From Chloroflexota bacterium (lineage in GTDB: Bacteria > Chloroflexota > Anaerolineae > Aggregatilineales > Phototrophicaceae), in assembly GCA_026706395.1 (NCBI GenBank), contig JAPOYU010000054.1, forward strand, positions 142,145-206,144: a stretch of DNA of 64,000 nt, given 5' to 3'. Below the pieces are notes generated by a model that worked only from the letters and a program-made list of their open reading frames with translations, was not told where the DNA came from and searched no databases. A program made the translations under genes and the position numbers. Each line of letters opens with the position of its first letter. Position 1 is the first letter of the stretch. Positions 28,863 through 37,119 of this stretch are shown here, in pieces.

Positions 28863-30290
28863 ATGGCTTACAAGCGGGTCGCTCAACTGCGGACGTATGA
28901 GCAGTTTGTAAACTACTGTCAGGCGGTCGGGGCGGATTTGCCGGTAGACCAAACCTTGCTGCGCGGCGCGGAATCGCCATTGGCGGGGACCTACCAATAT
29001 CGCAACCGTGAACTGGCGAACCGCTTTGCGATTCTGCCGATGGAAGGCTGGGATGGCGGTGCCGCTGGCAAACCGTCGGACTTGACGCGGCGGCGCTGGC
29101 GGCGTTTCGGGCGGAGCGGCGCCAAGCTCATCTGGGGCGGAGAGGCGGTAGCCGTCCGCCATGATGGACGCGCCAATGCCCGTCAACTGGTGATCAATGA
29201 GGCGACCGCCGAAAGCCTGTCTGATTTGCGCTGTGATTTGCTGGAAGCGCATGCGGAAACGTTCGGCGCGTCGGACGATTTGGTCGTGGGCTTGCAGTTG
29301 ACGCATTCCGGTCGCTTCTGCCGTCCCAACGGCCCGGCGCTGGAGCCGCTAGTACTCTATCGGCATCCCATCCTCGATGAGAAGTTTCAATTGACCGACG
29401 ATGGCTGCGTCATGAGCGACGGCGATGTCGAGAGGCTGATCGAGGACTTCGGGCGATCGGCCGTCCTGGCGCAGCAGACGGGCTACGACTTCGTCGATAT
29501 CAAGCATTGTCATGGCTACCTGGGCCACGAGTTTCTCAGCGCAGTGCATCGCGGCGGCAAGTACGGCGGCAGCTTCGCGAATCGGACGCGCTTCCTCCGC
29601 GAGACGGTGCAATTGATTCGATCATCCGCGCCGGGGCTGGACATTGGCCTGCGGCTGAGCGCGGTGGACTGGATCCCCTTTCGGCCGGGCGCTGATCGCA
29701 TTGGCGAGCCGTCGCCCTTTGATAGCGACGCTTATCCCTATGCCTTCGGCGGCGATGGCACGGGCGTCGGCTGCGACTTGACCGAGCCTATGCAGTTCCT
29801 GGAATTGCTGCGTGAGTTGGATATCCAGCTCGTTTGCATCACCGCGGGCAGCCCGTATTACAATTTCCATATTCAGCGGCCGGCGGTCTTCCCGCCGTCG
29901 GATGGTTATTTGCTTCCGGAGGACCCGCTGGTTGGCGTGGCGCGTCAGATAAAGATTACTGCGGAATTGAAGGCGGCCTTTCCCGACCTGACGATCGTGG
30001 GTTCGGGCTATTCCTATTTGCAGGATTGGCTGCCGAATGTTGCGCAAGCTGCGGTGCGCGAGGGGATGACGGATTTCGTCGGCCTGGGGCGGATGGCGCT
30101 GAGTTATCCCGAGCTGCCGGCCGATTTGCTGGCTGGCCGGGCATTAAATCGCAAGCGCGTCTGCCGCACTTTCAGCGATTGCACGACTGCGCCGCGCAAT
30201 GGCATGGTATCCGGCTGCTATCCGCTTGATGACTACTACAAATCCCGTGATGAACATGCGCGGCTGATGGCGATAAAGAAGTCTGGTTAG
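28863..30290 (+). CDS. NADH:flavin oxidoreductase (old yellow enzyme family)
   Basis: A 475-residue FMN-dependent TIM barrel. Landmarks are [23 protein letters not shown], the [18 protein letters not shown] active-site His pair region, [26 protein letters not shown] and [19 protein letters not shown]. Cys residues near the end ([14 protein letters not shown]) resemble the Fe-S cysteine zone of 2,4-dienoyl-CoA reductase-like members, but with fewer cysteines. It ends a three-gene plus-strand unit (PhyH, DapA-like, OYE). Confidence 0.88.
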   Translation: MAYKRVAQLRTYEQFVNYCQAVGADLPVDQTLLRGAESPLAGTYQYRNRELANRFAILPMEGWDGGAAGKPSDLTRRRWRRFGRSGAKLIWGGEAVAVRHDGRANARQLVINEATAESLSDLRCDLLEAHAETFGASDDLVVGLQLTHSGRFCRPNGPALEPLVLYRHPILDEKFQLTDDGCVMSDGDVERLIEDFGRSAVLAQQTGYDFVDIKHCHGYLGHEFLSAVHRGGKYGGSFANRTRFLRETVQLIRSSAPGLDIGLRLSAVDWIPFRPGADRIGEPSPFDSDAYPYAFGGDGTGVGCDLTEPMQFLELLRELDIQLVCITAGSPYYNFHIQRPAVFPPSDGYLLPEDPLVGVARQIKITAELKAAFPDLTIVGSGYSYLQDWLPNVAQAAVREGMTDFVGLGRMALSYPELPADLLAGRALNRKRVCRTFSDCTTAPRNGMVSGCYPLDDYYKSRDEHARLMAIKKSG

Positions 30291-30299
30291 GTCTACCCC

Positions 30300-30350
30300 C
30301 CTCGGTCCCCCATAGCAATTGGGGGGGAGGCTGTCGACACATGGACAGCC
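30300..30350. terminator. Two hairpins between convergent genes
   Basis: Between the old-yellow-enzyme and aldo/keto reductase stops, a C-run (30306-30312) pairs with a G-run (30319-30326). A second hairpin has a perfect 7-bp stem (30329-30335 with 30344-30350) and an 8-base loop. Neither is followed by a clear T-run, so termination is inferred from position and stem stability. Confidence 0.45.
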
Positions 30351-30359
30351 TATTGACCG

Positions 30360-31397
30360 CTAGAGCCAGGCGTAGTCGTTTGGCTTGAAGTTGATCATGC
30401 CGCCGTGATAGTAAGGCACGGTGGCGCGTTCCGGTTCAGCCAGGGCATCGAGACGGCCATGATCTTCGGCGGTGATCTCGACGTCGGTCGCGCCGATATT
30501 GTCGACGAGATGCGCCATGGTGCGCGGTCCGATGATGGGGCTGGTGATGCCGGGCTTGCTGTTGACCCAGGCCAGGGCGACCTGGCTGGCGCTGCAGTCT
30601 TTTTCCGCCGCGATTTTCTGGACCAGATCAAGCACATTGAACCCGAGGTCGGTGAAGTGCTGGTCGCGCCGGCGCAGGCTGGCCGCGTCGCCGCCGGCAT
30701 CGCGACCGAAGCGGCTGTCGTCCGGGATGCCTTCGCCGCGCTTGTATCTGCCGGTGAGGAAGCCGCGCGCCAAAGGCGACCAAGGGATGATGCCGATGCC
30801 GTAGGATTGTGCCATGGGGATCATTTCCCGCTCGATGCTGCGGTCGAGCAGGTGATAGGGTGGTTGCTCGCTGACGAAACGGTTGAGACCGAGCTCTTTG
30901 GATACCCAGAGCGATTCCAGCACGCGCCAGGAGGGGAAGGAACTGGTGCCGATATAGCGGACCTTGCCGGCGCTGATGAGATCGTCAAGGGCGCGCAGGG
31001 TCTCATCGATGGGGATGTCGTGGTTGGGTCGATGCAGTTGGTAGAGGTCGATATAGTCCGTTTGCAGGCGTTTCAGGCTCGCCTCGCATTGCTGGATGAT
31101 GTGGCGGCGGTTGTTGCCGGCGGAGAGGATGTCGGCATCGTCCATGCGGCCGTGAACTTTGGTGGCGAGCACGATGCGGTCGCGCTTGCCATTGCGCTGG
31201 AGGCCTTTGCCGACCACGATCTCGCTGCCGCCTCGCTGGTAGACGTTGGCGGTATCAAAGAAGTTGATGCCCTTGTCGATGGCGTGGTCGATCATGTCGA
31301 AGCTGTCGGCTTCGGATGTGGGACCGCCGAAGTTCATGCAGCCGAGGCAGAGCTCGCTGACCATGACGCCGGTGCGTCCGAGTGAGCGGTATTGCAT
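30360..31397 (-). CDS. Aldo/keto reductase
   Basis: A 345-residue NADPH-dependent carbonyl reductase. The catalytic tetrad is visible: Asp and Tyr in INFFDTANVYQRGGSE, Lys in VLATKVHG and His in YQLHRPNHD. The cofactor-binding C-terminus PIIGPRTMAHLVDNIGA is standard. MQYRSLGRTGVMVSELCLGCMNFGG is a typical YajO/YghZ-like start. It is convergent with the catabolic cluster. The substrate is probably a sugar or aldehyde but is not resolved. Confidence 0.93.
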   Translation of the reverse strand: MQYRSLGRTGVMVSELCLGCMNFGGPTSEADSFDMIDHAIDKGINFFDTANVYQRGGSEIVVGKGLQRNGKRDRIVLATKVHGRMDDADILSAGNNRRHIIQQCEASLKRLQTDYIDLYQLHRPNHDIPIDETLRALDDLISAGKVRYIGTSSFPSWRVLESLWVSKELGLNRFVSEQPPYHLLDRSIEREMIPMAQSYGIGIIPWSPLARGFLTGRYKRGEGIPDDSRFGRDAGGDAASLRRRDQHFTDLGFNVLDLVQKIAAEKDCSASQVALAWVNSKPGITSPIIGPRTMAHLVDNIGATDVEITAEDHGRLDALAEPERATVPYYHGGMINFKPNDYAWL

Positions 31398-31658
31398 GGC
31401 TTACTCCTGTTCTGATGGCTGTTGCCGGTCATTTTAGCTTGTGTTGGCGCGGCTGTTAACCGGAAGCTGGCGCAGCGGCGGACGCTTTGCGCGCTATCGC
31501 TGGAAAGCTTGTTCGCTACTGGGTTGCCGGCGCGCAAGATTGCCTGCTGGCTCCGGCCCAATACGTGAACATTTGTTCTCCTATTCCCGATCATTTTCTG
31601 CTACGCTTGATAACATGGACACCAAATCGCCAATATCTGTCGACGCCAAGCCAAGTTC
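31398..31658. other. Non-coding stretch
   Basis: This holds the upstream region of the aldo/keto reductase and an AT-rich part near 31570-31620. I see no convincing gene, repeat or strong promoter. Confidence 0.4.
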
Positions 31659-32079
31659 ATGTCGTGGCGACGAGACTTAGATAAGCATAAGCTGAAAAAA
31701 GTATATAAAAGGGTCAACAGAGTATGAAGAGAAGCTATACAGCGGATGGAGTTTCGACGGTAAATCGTACCACGATTGCCGATATCTATCGATACAGTAT
31801 GGATACACCGGCAATTTTCGGGCCGATTTATGGATTTTGCGCGGTACAGGTTGTGTTTCGGATTGCGCAGGGCATGTGTTCGGATTAGATGATGAAGTGG
31901 CGAATCATTTCTGGCTTGTCTTCCCGGATTCTCGAAGCGCGGCAGACGGAACTATGGCAGTCAGTCATCTGCGCGCGGAGGAAAATCGCCAGCGCTCGCC
32001 ATTGAGTGCCGGACAAGCCTTGGAGAGTGTTTCACCGAAGGCGAAGAATGCGCTAAGATTGGCGGATATTTTCTTGTGA
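31659..32079 (+). pseudogene. Orphan gene interrupted by a probable one-base frameshift
   Basis: Two overlapping frames join well. An ATG at 31659 opens MSWRRDLDKHKLKK and stops at 31725. From 31696 the next frame runs without interruption to a TGA at 32079 and reads as ordinary protein (LYSGWSFDGKSYHDC, YGYTGNFRADLWILRG, VANHFWLVFPDSR). Removing one A from the A6 run at 31695-31700 joins them into about 139 residues. There is no clear ribosome site. It may be a decayed gene, a sequencing or assembly indel in the homopolymer, or a slippage site. I do not recognise the family. The AT content is higher than that of its neighbours. Confidence 0.45.
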
Positions 32080-32095
32080 GCGGGAGGTGAATCAA

Positions 32096-33148
32096 GTGCA
32101 ACACTATGGAAAGACGGCGGAAGGCAAGTCGGTAGATTTGTATACGCTTTCCAATGCGGCGGGCATGGAAGCCAAGCTGATCACGTACGGCGGCATCTTG
32201 ACCGAGATTACTGTGCCGGATCGGCGTGGTCGATTCGCCAATGTCGCCTTGGGCTTGGACAGTCTGGCCAAATACGAAGCCGGTCATCCCTATTTCGGCG
32301 CGATCACCGGACGCTACGCCAATCGCATCGCCGGAGGCGAGTTCACGCTGGATGGGGTCGAGTACAGCTTGACCAAGAACGACGGCGACTGTTCGCTGCA
32401 TGGCGGCGGGATTGGCTTCGACAAGCGGATATGGAACGCGCAGGAGATTGAAGGCGGCGTTGAGCTCTCATATACCAGTCCGGATGGAGAGGAAGGTTAT
32501 CCGGGGGTGCTGGATGTCAGCGTCCGCTACAGCTTGAGCGAAGGCAACGAACTGCGGATTGACTACGCCGCTGTGACCGACGCGCCGACGGTGCTGAATC
32601 TGACGAATCACAGCTACTTCAATTTGATGGGCGAGGGCGAGGACACAATCTACGACCATATTCTAACTCTGAATGCAGATCGATACACGCCGACGGACGC
32701 CCGGCAGATACCTACGGGCGAGATCGCGCCGGTGGCGGGAACGCCCTTTGATTTTCGCACGCCTAAGGCGATCGGTCCCGGACAGCGTTCCGCCGATCCG
32801 CAGATATTGATGGCGCTGGGCTATGATCATAACTTCGTTTTGAATCGCTGGGGCTTGGCGGAGGACGACTTAGGTTTTGCCGCGCGCGTATATGAACCGC
32901 GATCAGGACGAATCATGGAGGCATGGACGACGGAACCGGGCATTCAATTCTACGCCGGCAATGTGTTGGACACGACGCTGGTCGGGACTAGCGGACGGCT
33001 GTATCGGCAGAGCGATGGCTTGGCGCTGGAGACGCAGCATTTCCCCGATTCGCCCAATCAGCCGCATTTCCCATCGACGGTGCTGCGGCCGGGCGAACGC
33101 TTTGAGTCGACGACGGTGTATCGTTTTACGACGGATTCCAGCGCCTAA
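32096..33148 (+). CDS. galM: Aldose 1-epimerase (galactose mutarotase)
   Basis: Interconverts alpha and beta anomers of aldoses. The 350 residues show GGILTEITVPDRRG, the GRYANRIAGGEF substrate loop, catalytic His in NLTNHSYFNLMG, GTPFDFRTPKAIG, and the catalytic Glu in LALETQHFPDSPN. The GTG at 32096 is chosen because GGGAGGTGA lies six bases upstream; GTG at 32087 overlaps that site. Its stop overlaps that of the convergent permease by 4 bases. It probably processes sugars brought in by the neighbouring transport locus. Confidence 0.93.
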   Translation: MQHYGKTAEGKSVDLYTLSNAAGMEAKLITYGGILTEITVPDRRGRFANVALGLDSLAKYEAGHPYFGAITGRYANRIAGGEFTLDGVEYSLTKNDGDCSLHGGGIGFDKRIWNAQEIEGGVELSYTSPDGEEGYPGVLDVSVRYSLSEGNELRIDYAAVTDAPTVLNLTNHSYFNLMGEGEDTIYDHILTLNADRYTPTDARQIPTGEIAPVAGTPFDFRTPKAIGPGQRSADPQILMALGYDHNFVLNRWGLAEDDLGFAARVYEPRSGRIMEAWTTEPGIQFYAGNVLDTTLVGTSGRLYRQSDGLALETQHFPDSPNQPHFPSTVLRPGERFESTTVYRFTTDSSA

Positions 33149-34053
33149 TCAGTGGCGGTGGGGTCGAAGGCATCGCGCAAGCCGTCGCCGAGGACGTAGA
33201 GGCAGAGCACGACAACCGTAATCAGCAGGCCGGGGAAGATCATCAGGTGAGGCGCCTTGGTGATGAATTCGCGTGATTTGCTGAGCATGTTGCCCCAGGT
33301 GGCGGTGGGCGGCTGAACGCCCAAGCCGAGGAAGCTGAGCGCGGCTTCGATCAGCATGACGATGCCGATGTTGCGGGCGAGCGTGACGATAGTCAGCGAG
33401 AAGACGTTGGGCAGGATGTGGACCTGCATGATGCGAAAATGCGAGGCGCCGATGGCGCGGGCGCTGACGATGTATTCACGCGAGCGGATGGACAGCGTTT
33501 CGCCGCGAACGAGACGTGTTGTGGCGGTCCAGGTAAGGAAGACGATGACGAGGATAAGCGAATTGGCGTCGGGCTTGAAGACGGCGGAAATCACGATGAG
33601 CAGCACAAGGCCCGGGATGGAATTGAGCGTGGTGATTATCCAGTTGACGACATCGTCTATAACGCCGCCGAAATAGCCGGTCAGGATGCCCAGCGTGACA
33701 CCGATAACGAGGGCGAGGAAGGCGGACATGAAGCCGATAAACAGGGAGACTTGGCCGGCATAGAGCAGGCGCGCCAGGTGATCGCGTCCAAGGTTGTCGG
33801 TGCCGAGCAGGTGGCCCTCGCTGAACAGTGGCAGGTATTTTGATTCGGATGCGTCCGTTGTATTCGGATCGACGCCGAGGGCGCCTGTAATGAGCGGAGC
33901 CGCGATGGAAGCCAAGGTCAGGAAGAGCAGGATAGCGATGGCGATCATCGAGAGGCGGTCGCGCCACAAGCGGGCGAGGGCGAGGTCGGTCAGCGATTTG
34001 CTGCGGAGGACTGCTTCCGCATCAAGCTTTAATTTGAGATCGTCAGCCTGCAT
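33145..34053 (-). CDS. ABC transporter permease, OppC/DppC type (second set)
   Basis: A 302-residue inner-membrane permease for peptide- or oligosaccharide-type importers. One N-terminal helix (about 33-55) is followed by the standard GHLLGTDNLGRDHLARLLYAG start of the transport domain and five more helices. The EAA loop, which contacts the ATPase, is SAREYIVSARAIGASHFR-like at about residues 195-212. It is the last gene of the SBP-OppB-OppC set at 33145-36970; no ATPase genes accompany the set, so it presumably uses OppD/OppF at 39699-41738. Confidence 0.93.
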   Translation of the reverse strand: MQADDLKLKLDAEAVLRSKSLTDLALARLWRDRLSMIAIAILLFLTLASIAAPLITGALGVDPNTTDASESKYLPLFSEGHLLGTDNLGRDHLARLLYAGQVSLFIGFMSAFLALVIGVTLGILTGYFGGVIDDVVNWIITTLNSIPGLVLLIVISAVFKPDANSLILVIVFLTWTATTRLVRGETLSIRSREYIVSARAIGASHFRIMQVHILPNVFSLTIVTLARNIGIVMLIEAALSFLGLGVQPPTATWGNMLSKSREFITKAPHLMIFPGLLITVVVLCLYVLGDGLRDAFDPTATD

Positions 34054-34062
34054 AGCGCGCTC

Positions 34063-35145
34063 CTAATCAAGCCGAATGCGAGGGTCGATGAGCACGTACA
34101 GGATATCCGACAGGAGGAAGCCCAGAATCGTGCCGAGTGAAGCAAAGATGACAATACCCATGACGACCGGATAATCTTGCTGGATGGCGGAGGTGAAGGC
34201 GATGCGGCCCACGCCGGGCCAGGCGAAAACGGTCTCAATGACGATAGCGCCCGCCCAGACATTAGTGATGATGGGACCGAGCAGCGTGGCGACCGGAATC
34301 ATGGCGTTGCGCATGGCGTGACGGAAATTGACGACCCGCGGCGACAAGCCTTTGGCGCGCGCGGTGCGGATGTAATCCTGGCTGAGCACCTCAAGCGTCG
34401 ACGTGCGGATGTAGCGCGAGAAGAGGGCGACGAAGCCGGCGGCGAAAACGATGGTGGGCAGGATCAAGTAATCCATGCGGGCGTAAAATGGCGGGCAAAC
34501 GCCATAAAGGTTCGGGACGCAGCGGCCGCCGATGGGCACGAGATCTAGCCCGACGGCGAAGATCAATATAAGAATGTAGGCCAAATAAAAGTTTGGCACG
34601 GCATCAAAGATGACCGCCATAACGCGCGATGTATTGTCGAAAAGGCGTCCGCGTGTCACCGCGGAGATGACGCCGACGGGAATGCCGATTACAAGGGAGG
34701 TCAGAATGGCGGCGATGCCGAGCTCCAGGGTGGCGAGCAGGTTGGCCATGAAAACATCCATCACCGGCTCTTTCTTTACAAAGGAGCGGCCGAAGTCGCC
34801 GCGCAAGATGCCATAGTTGTCTCCCGGCGGTTCGGGTATGCCGTCGCCGTCTTCATCTAATGGCGCTAGCAATGTGAAGGATCCGTCAGCTATGCCATCG
34901 CCGTCGGAATCCCAACGGAGCCAGTCATCGCCGGCTAGCCAACGGAGGTATTGAATGTGGAAGGGGTCGTCTATGCCCAGTTGCTTTGCCAGGCGGGCGC
35001 GCGTTTCAGCTTTGATATTCGGCGCCAAATAGAGGCGTTCTACAACACTGCCCGGCGCCAGCCACAGCAGCAGATAAGACAGCAGCGTGATGCCGAAGAA
35101 CGTGGGAATCGATTGAACAAGGCGGCGTACGATATATTTGACCAT
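34063..35145 (-). CDS. ABC transporter permease, OppB/DppB type, with DxDGDG loop insert
   Basis: A 360-residue permease paired with the OppC at 33145. The N-terminal helix (about 10-30) is followed by an outward loop much longer than in most OppB proteins. This loop holds D79-S-D-G-D-G-x-x-D87 (34885-34911) and D97-E-D-G-D-G-x-x-E105 (34831-34857), which look like calcium-binding EF-hand or thrombospondin type-3 loops. The rest is normal: YGILRGDFGRSFV, five further helices, and the EAA region QDYIRTARAKGLSPRVV. Ca2+ binding is inference. Confidence 0.93.
   Translation of the reverse strand: MVKYIVRRLVQSIPTFFGITLLSYLLLWLAPGSVVERLYLAPNIKAETRARLAKQLGIDDPFHIQYLRWLAGDDWLRWDSDGDGIADGSFTLLAPLDEDGDGIPEPPGDNYGILRGDFGRSFVKKEPVMDVFMANLLATLELGIAAILTSLVIGIPVGVISAVTRGRLFDNTSRVMAVIFDAVPNFYLAYILILIFAVGLDLVPIGGRCVPNLYGVCPPFYARMDYLILPTIVFAAGFVALFSRYIRTSTLEVLSQDYIRTARAKGLSPRVVNFRHAMRNAMIPVATLLGPIITNVWAGAIVIETVFAWPGVGRIAFTSAIQQDYPVVMGIVIFASLGTILGFLLSDILYVLIDPRIRLD
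34831..34911 (-). other. Two DxDGDG motifs in permease outward loop
   Basis: These 27 codons encode two acidic loops spaced 18 residues apart between the first and second membrane helices of the OppB-type permease. Each fits D-x-D-G-D-G-x-x-(D/E). Confidence 0.85.
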
Positions 35146-35184
35146 TGGTCGTAATCAGGAATGGCTCTATGTTTGCGGTGAAGC

Positions 35185-35219
35185 GGAGAACGCGCCGGCC
35201 AGTTGCCAGCACGTTCTCC
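35185..35219 (-). promoter_or_regulatory. Intercistronic stem-loop between SBP and OppB
   Basis: A 15-bp stem with a 5-base loop, containing two G-T pairs and no mismatch, 20 bases after the SBP stop and 40 bases before the OppB start. No T-run follows. In maltose and oligopeptide operons such hairpins protect the SBP message and give more SBP than permease; the same effect is inferred here. Confidence 0.7.
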
Positions 35220-35239
35220 CTTTGTACTAGTGATGCGGA

Positions 35240-36970
35240 CTAGGGCGAGATAGCGATTTCCGCCATATTGGCGTAGCGTGTTTCCGCGTAGGGCATCCAG
35301 TTCTGTACCGAATTGGCTTCGGCATACATTGAGAATGGGGCGAAGAGCCACCACCAGGGCACCTCATCGTGCAGGATCTGGCTTATCTCATGATAGAGCG
35401 CCTGCCGCTCAGACAAGTCGCAGCCGGGCAGCGAAAGCGCTTGGTCGTAGAGTTCGGTGACGCGGTCGTTGCGATAGGAGACGAAGTTGAAGCCGCCGCC
35501 GACCGTATCGCCAACCGGTGTGAAGACGTTGCGCGCATCGGTATCTTGAGCGAGATTGGTGAAACCGATCATGATGGCGTCAAAGTCTTGACCCAGCAGG
35601 AAGGTTACAAGCGGACCAAATTCGATCGTCTGGAAATCGACCGCGATGCCGATTTGCCCCAGTTGATCCTGGATGACAGTTCCAGCCGCTTCACGCACAA
35701 GATTGCCCGAATTCGTCAGCAATTCAAAAGCGAACTCCGTACCGGGTGCAGCGTAAAGCGCGTCTTCCGTCGCTACGAGCGGTGTGCCGGCGTCATCATC
35801 ATGGTCGACGAAACCGGCTTCCGCCAGCAGGGCCAGCGCGGCTTCGGGGTTGTATTCCCAAGGCTCGATGCTGGAATCATATCCCCAGAGCGCGGGCGTG
35901 CCGAAGCTGTTGACCTGGATGCCTTCACCTTCGGCCGCGCCTTCAATGATGTCGACATAGTTCACAGCTTGGGCGAGGGCCTGGCGCACGCGGATATCGC
36001 CGAAGAAATGGTGATTGCCTTGATCGGCGGGATTGCCGTCCTCATCCAGGCCGTTGACCGGGTTGCTGCGGTCTGCCAGGTTGAAGCCGACAAAGGTCAA
36101 GCCGTCATCGACATATTCGTAAACCTGGAATTCCCCGGCTTCGGCGCGATCGCGGAACTCTTGCATGCGCACGGCGGGGACCGATGCGGAACCGGCGGTG
36201 CCGACCGAATTGACCTCGCCCGCCAGGAACTGCTCGATGCCGACCAACTGGTCCGGCACGTTGCGAAGGATGTACCCTTCCGGCGAGACCGGCATCCAGT
36301 GATTGTCGTTGCGAATCATGCTGGTCTGTTCGTCGGCGACCAAGGCGCCGAAGTTGAAGACGCCGGAAGTGACATCTGGGTGTTTGTTGTATTCGAGATT
36401 GTCAATTTCGGCGAAGTCGCCAGCGATCAGCGGTTCGATGTGGTGTTTGGGCAGGATGCCGAAGTCATTCAGCTCGTCCAGCGCGCGGCAGGATGCCAGC
36501 TTCAAGTTAACGACAAGGGTCGTGTCATCGACAGCCTCGACGTTTTCCACACTTTGCAGCACGCTTCCACGGGGCGAGGACGTTTCGCCACTGGCCAGCG
36601 CATCAAAGGTGAACTTGTAATCATGAGCTGTGACGGGCGTACCATCGTTCCAGGTGACATCGTCACGCAATGTGAAGGTGTAGACCAAGCCATCTTCGGA
36701 GATTGACCAATCCAGCGCCAAGCCATTGTCCTGGTCGTTGCGCCCGGCTTTCATCGGCGCGCGCGTTTCCGGATCAATGTTGTAGATATTAGGGAAGAGG
36801 AATTCGGTCAGCGAGAGATCTACGGTATTGTTGGTGAGCAAGGGGTTGATGGTGGTGGGATCGCCACCGAAGTTTGTACCGATTAAGATGCCTCCTTCTT
36901 GCGCGCTCGCCCCCGCCGCGAAAAGCGAGATGAATACCACGAGAAAGAGGACGCGAATGAGTTTCTGCAT
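35240..36970 (-). CDS. ABC transporter substrate-binding protein, family 5 (second set)
   Basis: A 576-residue extracellular binding protein. An N-terminal signal peptide (MQKLIRVLFLVVFISLFAAG, likely cut after ASA) precedes the large three-lobe SBP_bac_5 fold. Landmarks are GTNFGGDPTTINPLLTNNT, DGLVYTFTLRDDVTWNDGTPVTAHD, RNDNHW, and DIRVRQALAQAVNYVDII. GACAGGAG precedes the ATG. Family members bind peptides, nickel or oligosaccharides; the adjacent sugar-kinase and M81 peptidase genes leave both choices open. The gene lies upstream of its OppB and OppC, separated by a strong hairpin. Confidence 0.93.
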   Translation of the reverse strand: MQKLIRVLFLVVFISLFAAGASAQEGGILIGTNFGGDPTTINPLLTNNTVDLSLTEFLFPNIYNIDPETRAPMKAGRNDQDNGLALDWSISEDGLVYTFTLRDDVTWNDGTPVTAHDYKFTFDALASGETSSPRGSVLQSVENVEAVDDTTLVVNLKLASCRALDELNDFGILPKHHIEPLIAGDFAEIDNLEYNKHPDVTSGVFNFGALVADEQTSMIRNDNHWMPVSPEGYILRNVPDQLVGIEQFLAGEVNSVGTAGSASVPAVRMQEFRDRAEAGEFQVYEYVDDGLTFVGFNLADRSNPVNGLDEDGNPADQGNHHFFGDIRVRQALAQAVNYVDIIEGAAEGEGIQVNSFGTPALWGYDSSIEPWEYNPEAALALLAEAGFVDHDDDAGTPLVATEDALYAAPGTEFAFELLTNSGNLVREAAGTVIQDQLGQIGIAVDFQTIEFGPLVTFLLGQDFDAIMIGFTNLAQDTDARNVFTPVGDTVGGGFNFVSYRNDRVTELYDQALSLPGCDLSERQALYHEISQILHDEVPWWWLFAPFSMYAEANSVQNWMPYAETRYANMAEIAISP

Positions 36971-36997
36971 TTTGCTACTCCTGTCTTGTTAGCTGAC

Positions 36998-37019
36998 GCA
37001 CGACGTGTTTACAACGTGC
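36998..37019. promoter_or_regulatory. 22-bp imperfect palindrome upstream of SBP gene
   Basis: The outer arms GCACG and CGTGC are exact, with GT/AC matched further in. It lies 28 bases before the SBP start, just downstream of a TATACT hexamer on the minus strand (37031-37036). It could be an operator or part of the leader RNA. Confidence 0.4.
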
Positions 37020-37098
37020 CGTGAGCCTCAAGTATATCAGCTACTGCGGCGCCATCGCCATATTTGAATGCAGATTAGATTACCGCGATGGCGACGTC

Positions 37099-37112
37099 AA
37101 CCTGTACAGGTT
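37099..37112. promoter_or_regulatory. Perfect 14-bp palindrome, possible operator
   Basis: AACCTGTACAGGTT is an exact inverted repeat with no loop. On the minus strand its last bases run into TTGACG (37095-37100), which is followed 17 bases later by a weak TAATCT. A regulator bound there would cover the -35 of the SBP-OppB-OppC unit. Confidence 0.5.
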
Positions 37113-37119
37113 TTCGGAA

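Noticed and set aside
30405..31385. Open frame of 326 codons on the plus strand
   Set aside because: Antisense to the aldo/keto reductase, whose catalytic tetrad is intact.
35369..36706. Open frame of 445 codons on the plus strand
   Set aside because: Antisense to the SBP gene at 35240; no motif, and the composition is that of a complementary-strand shadow.
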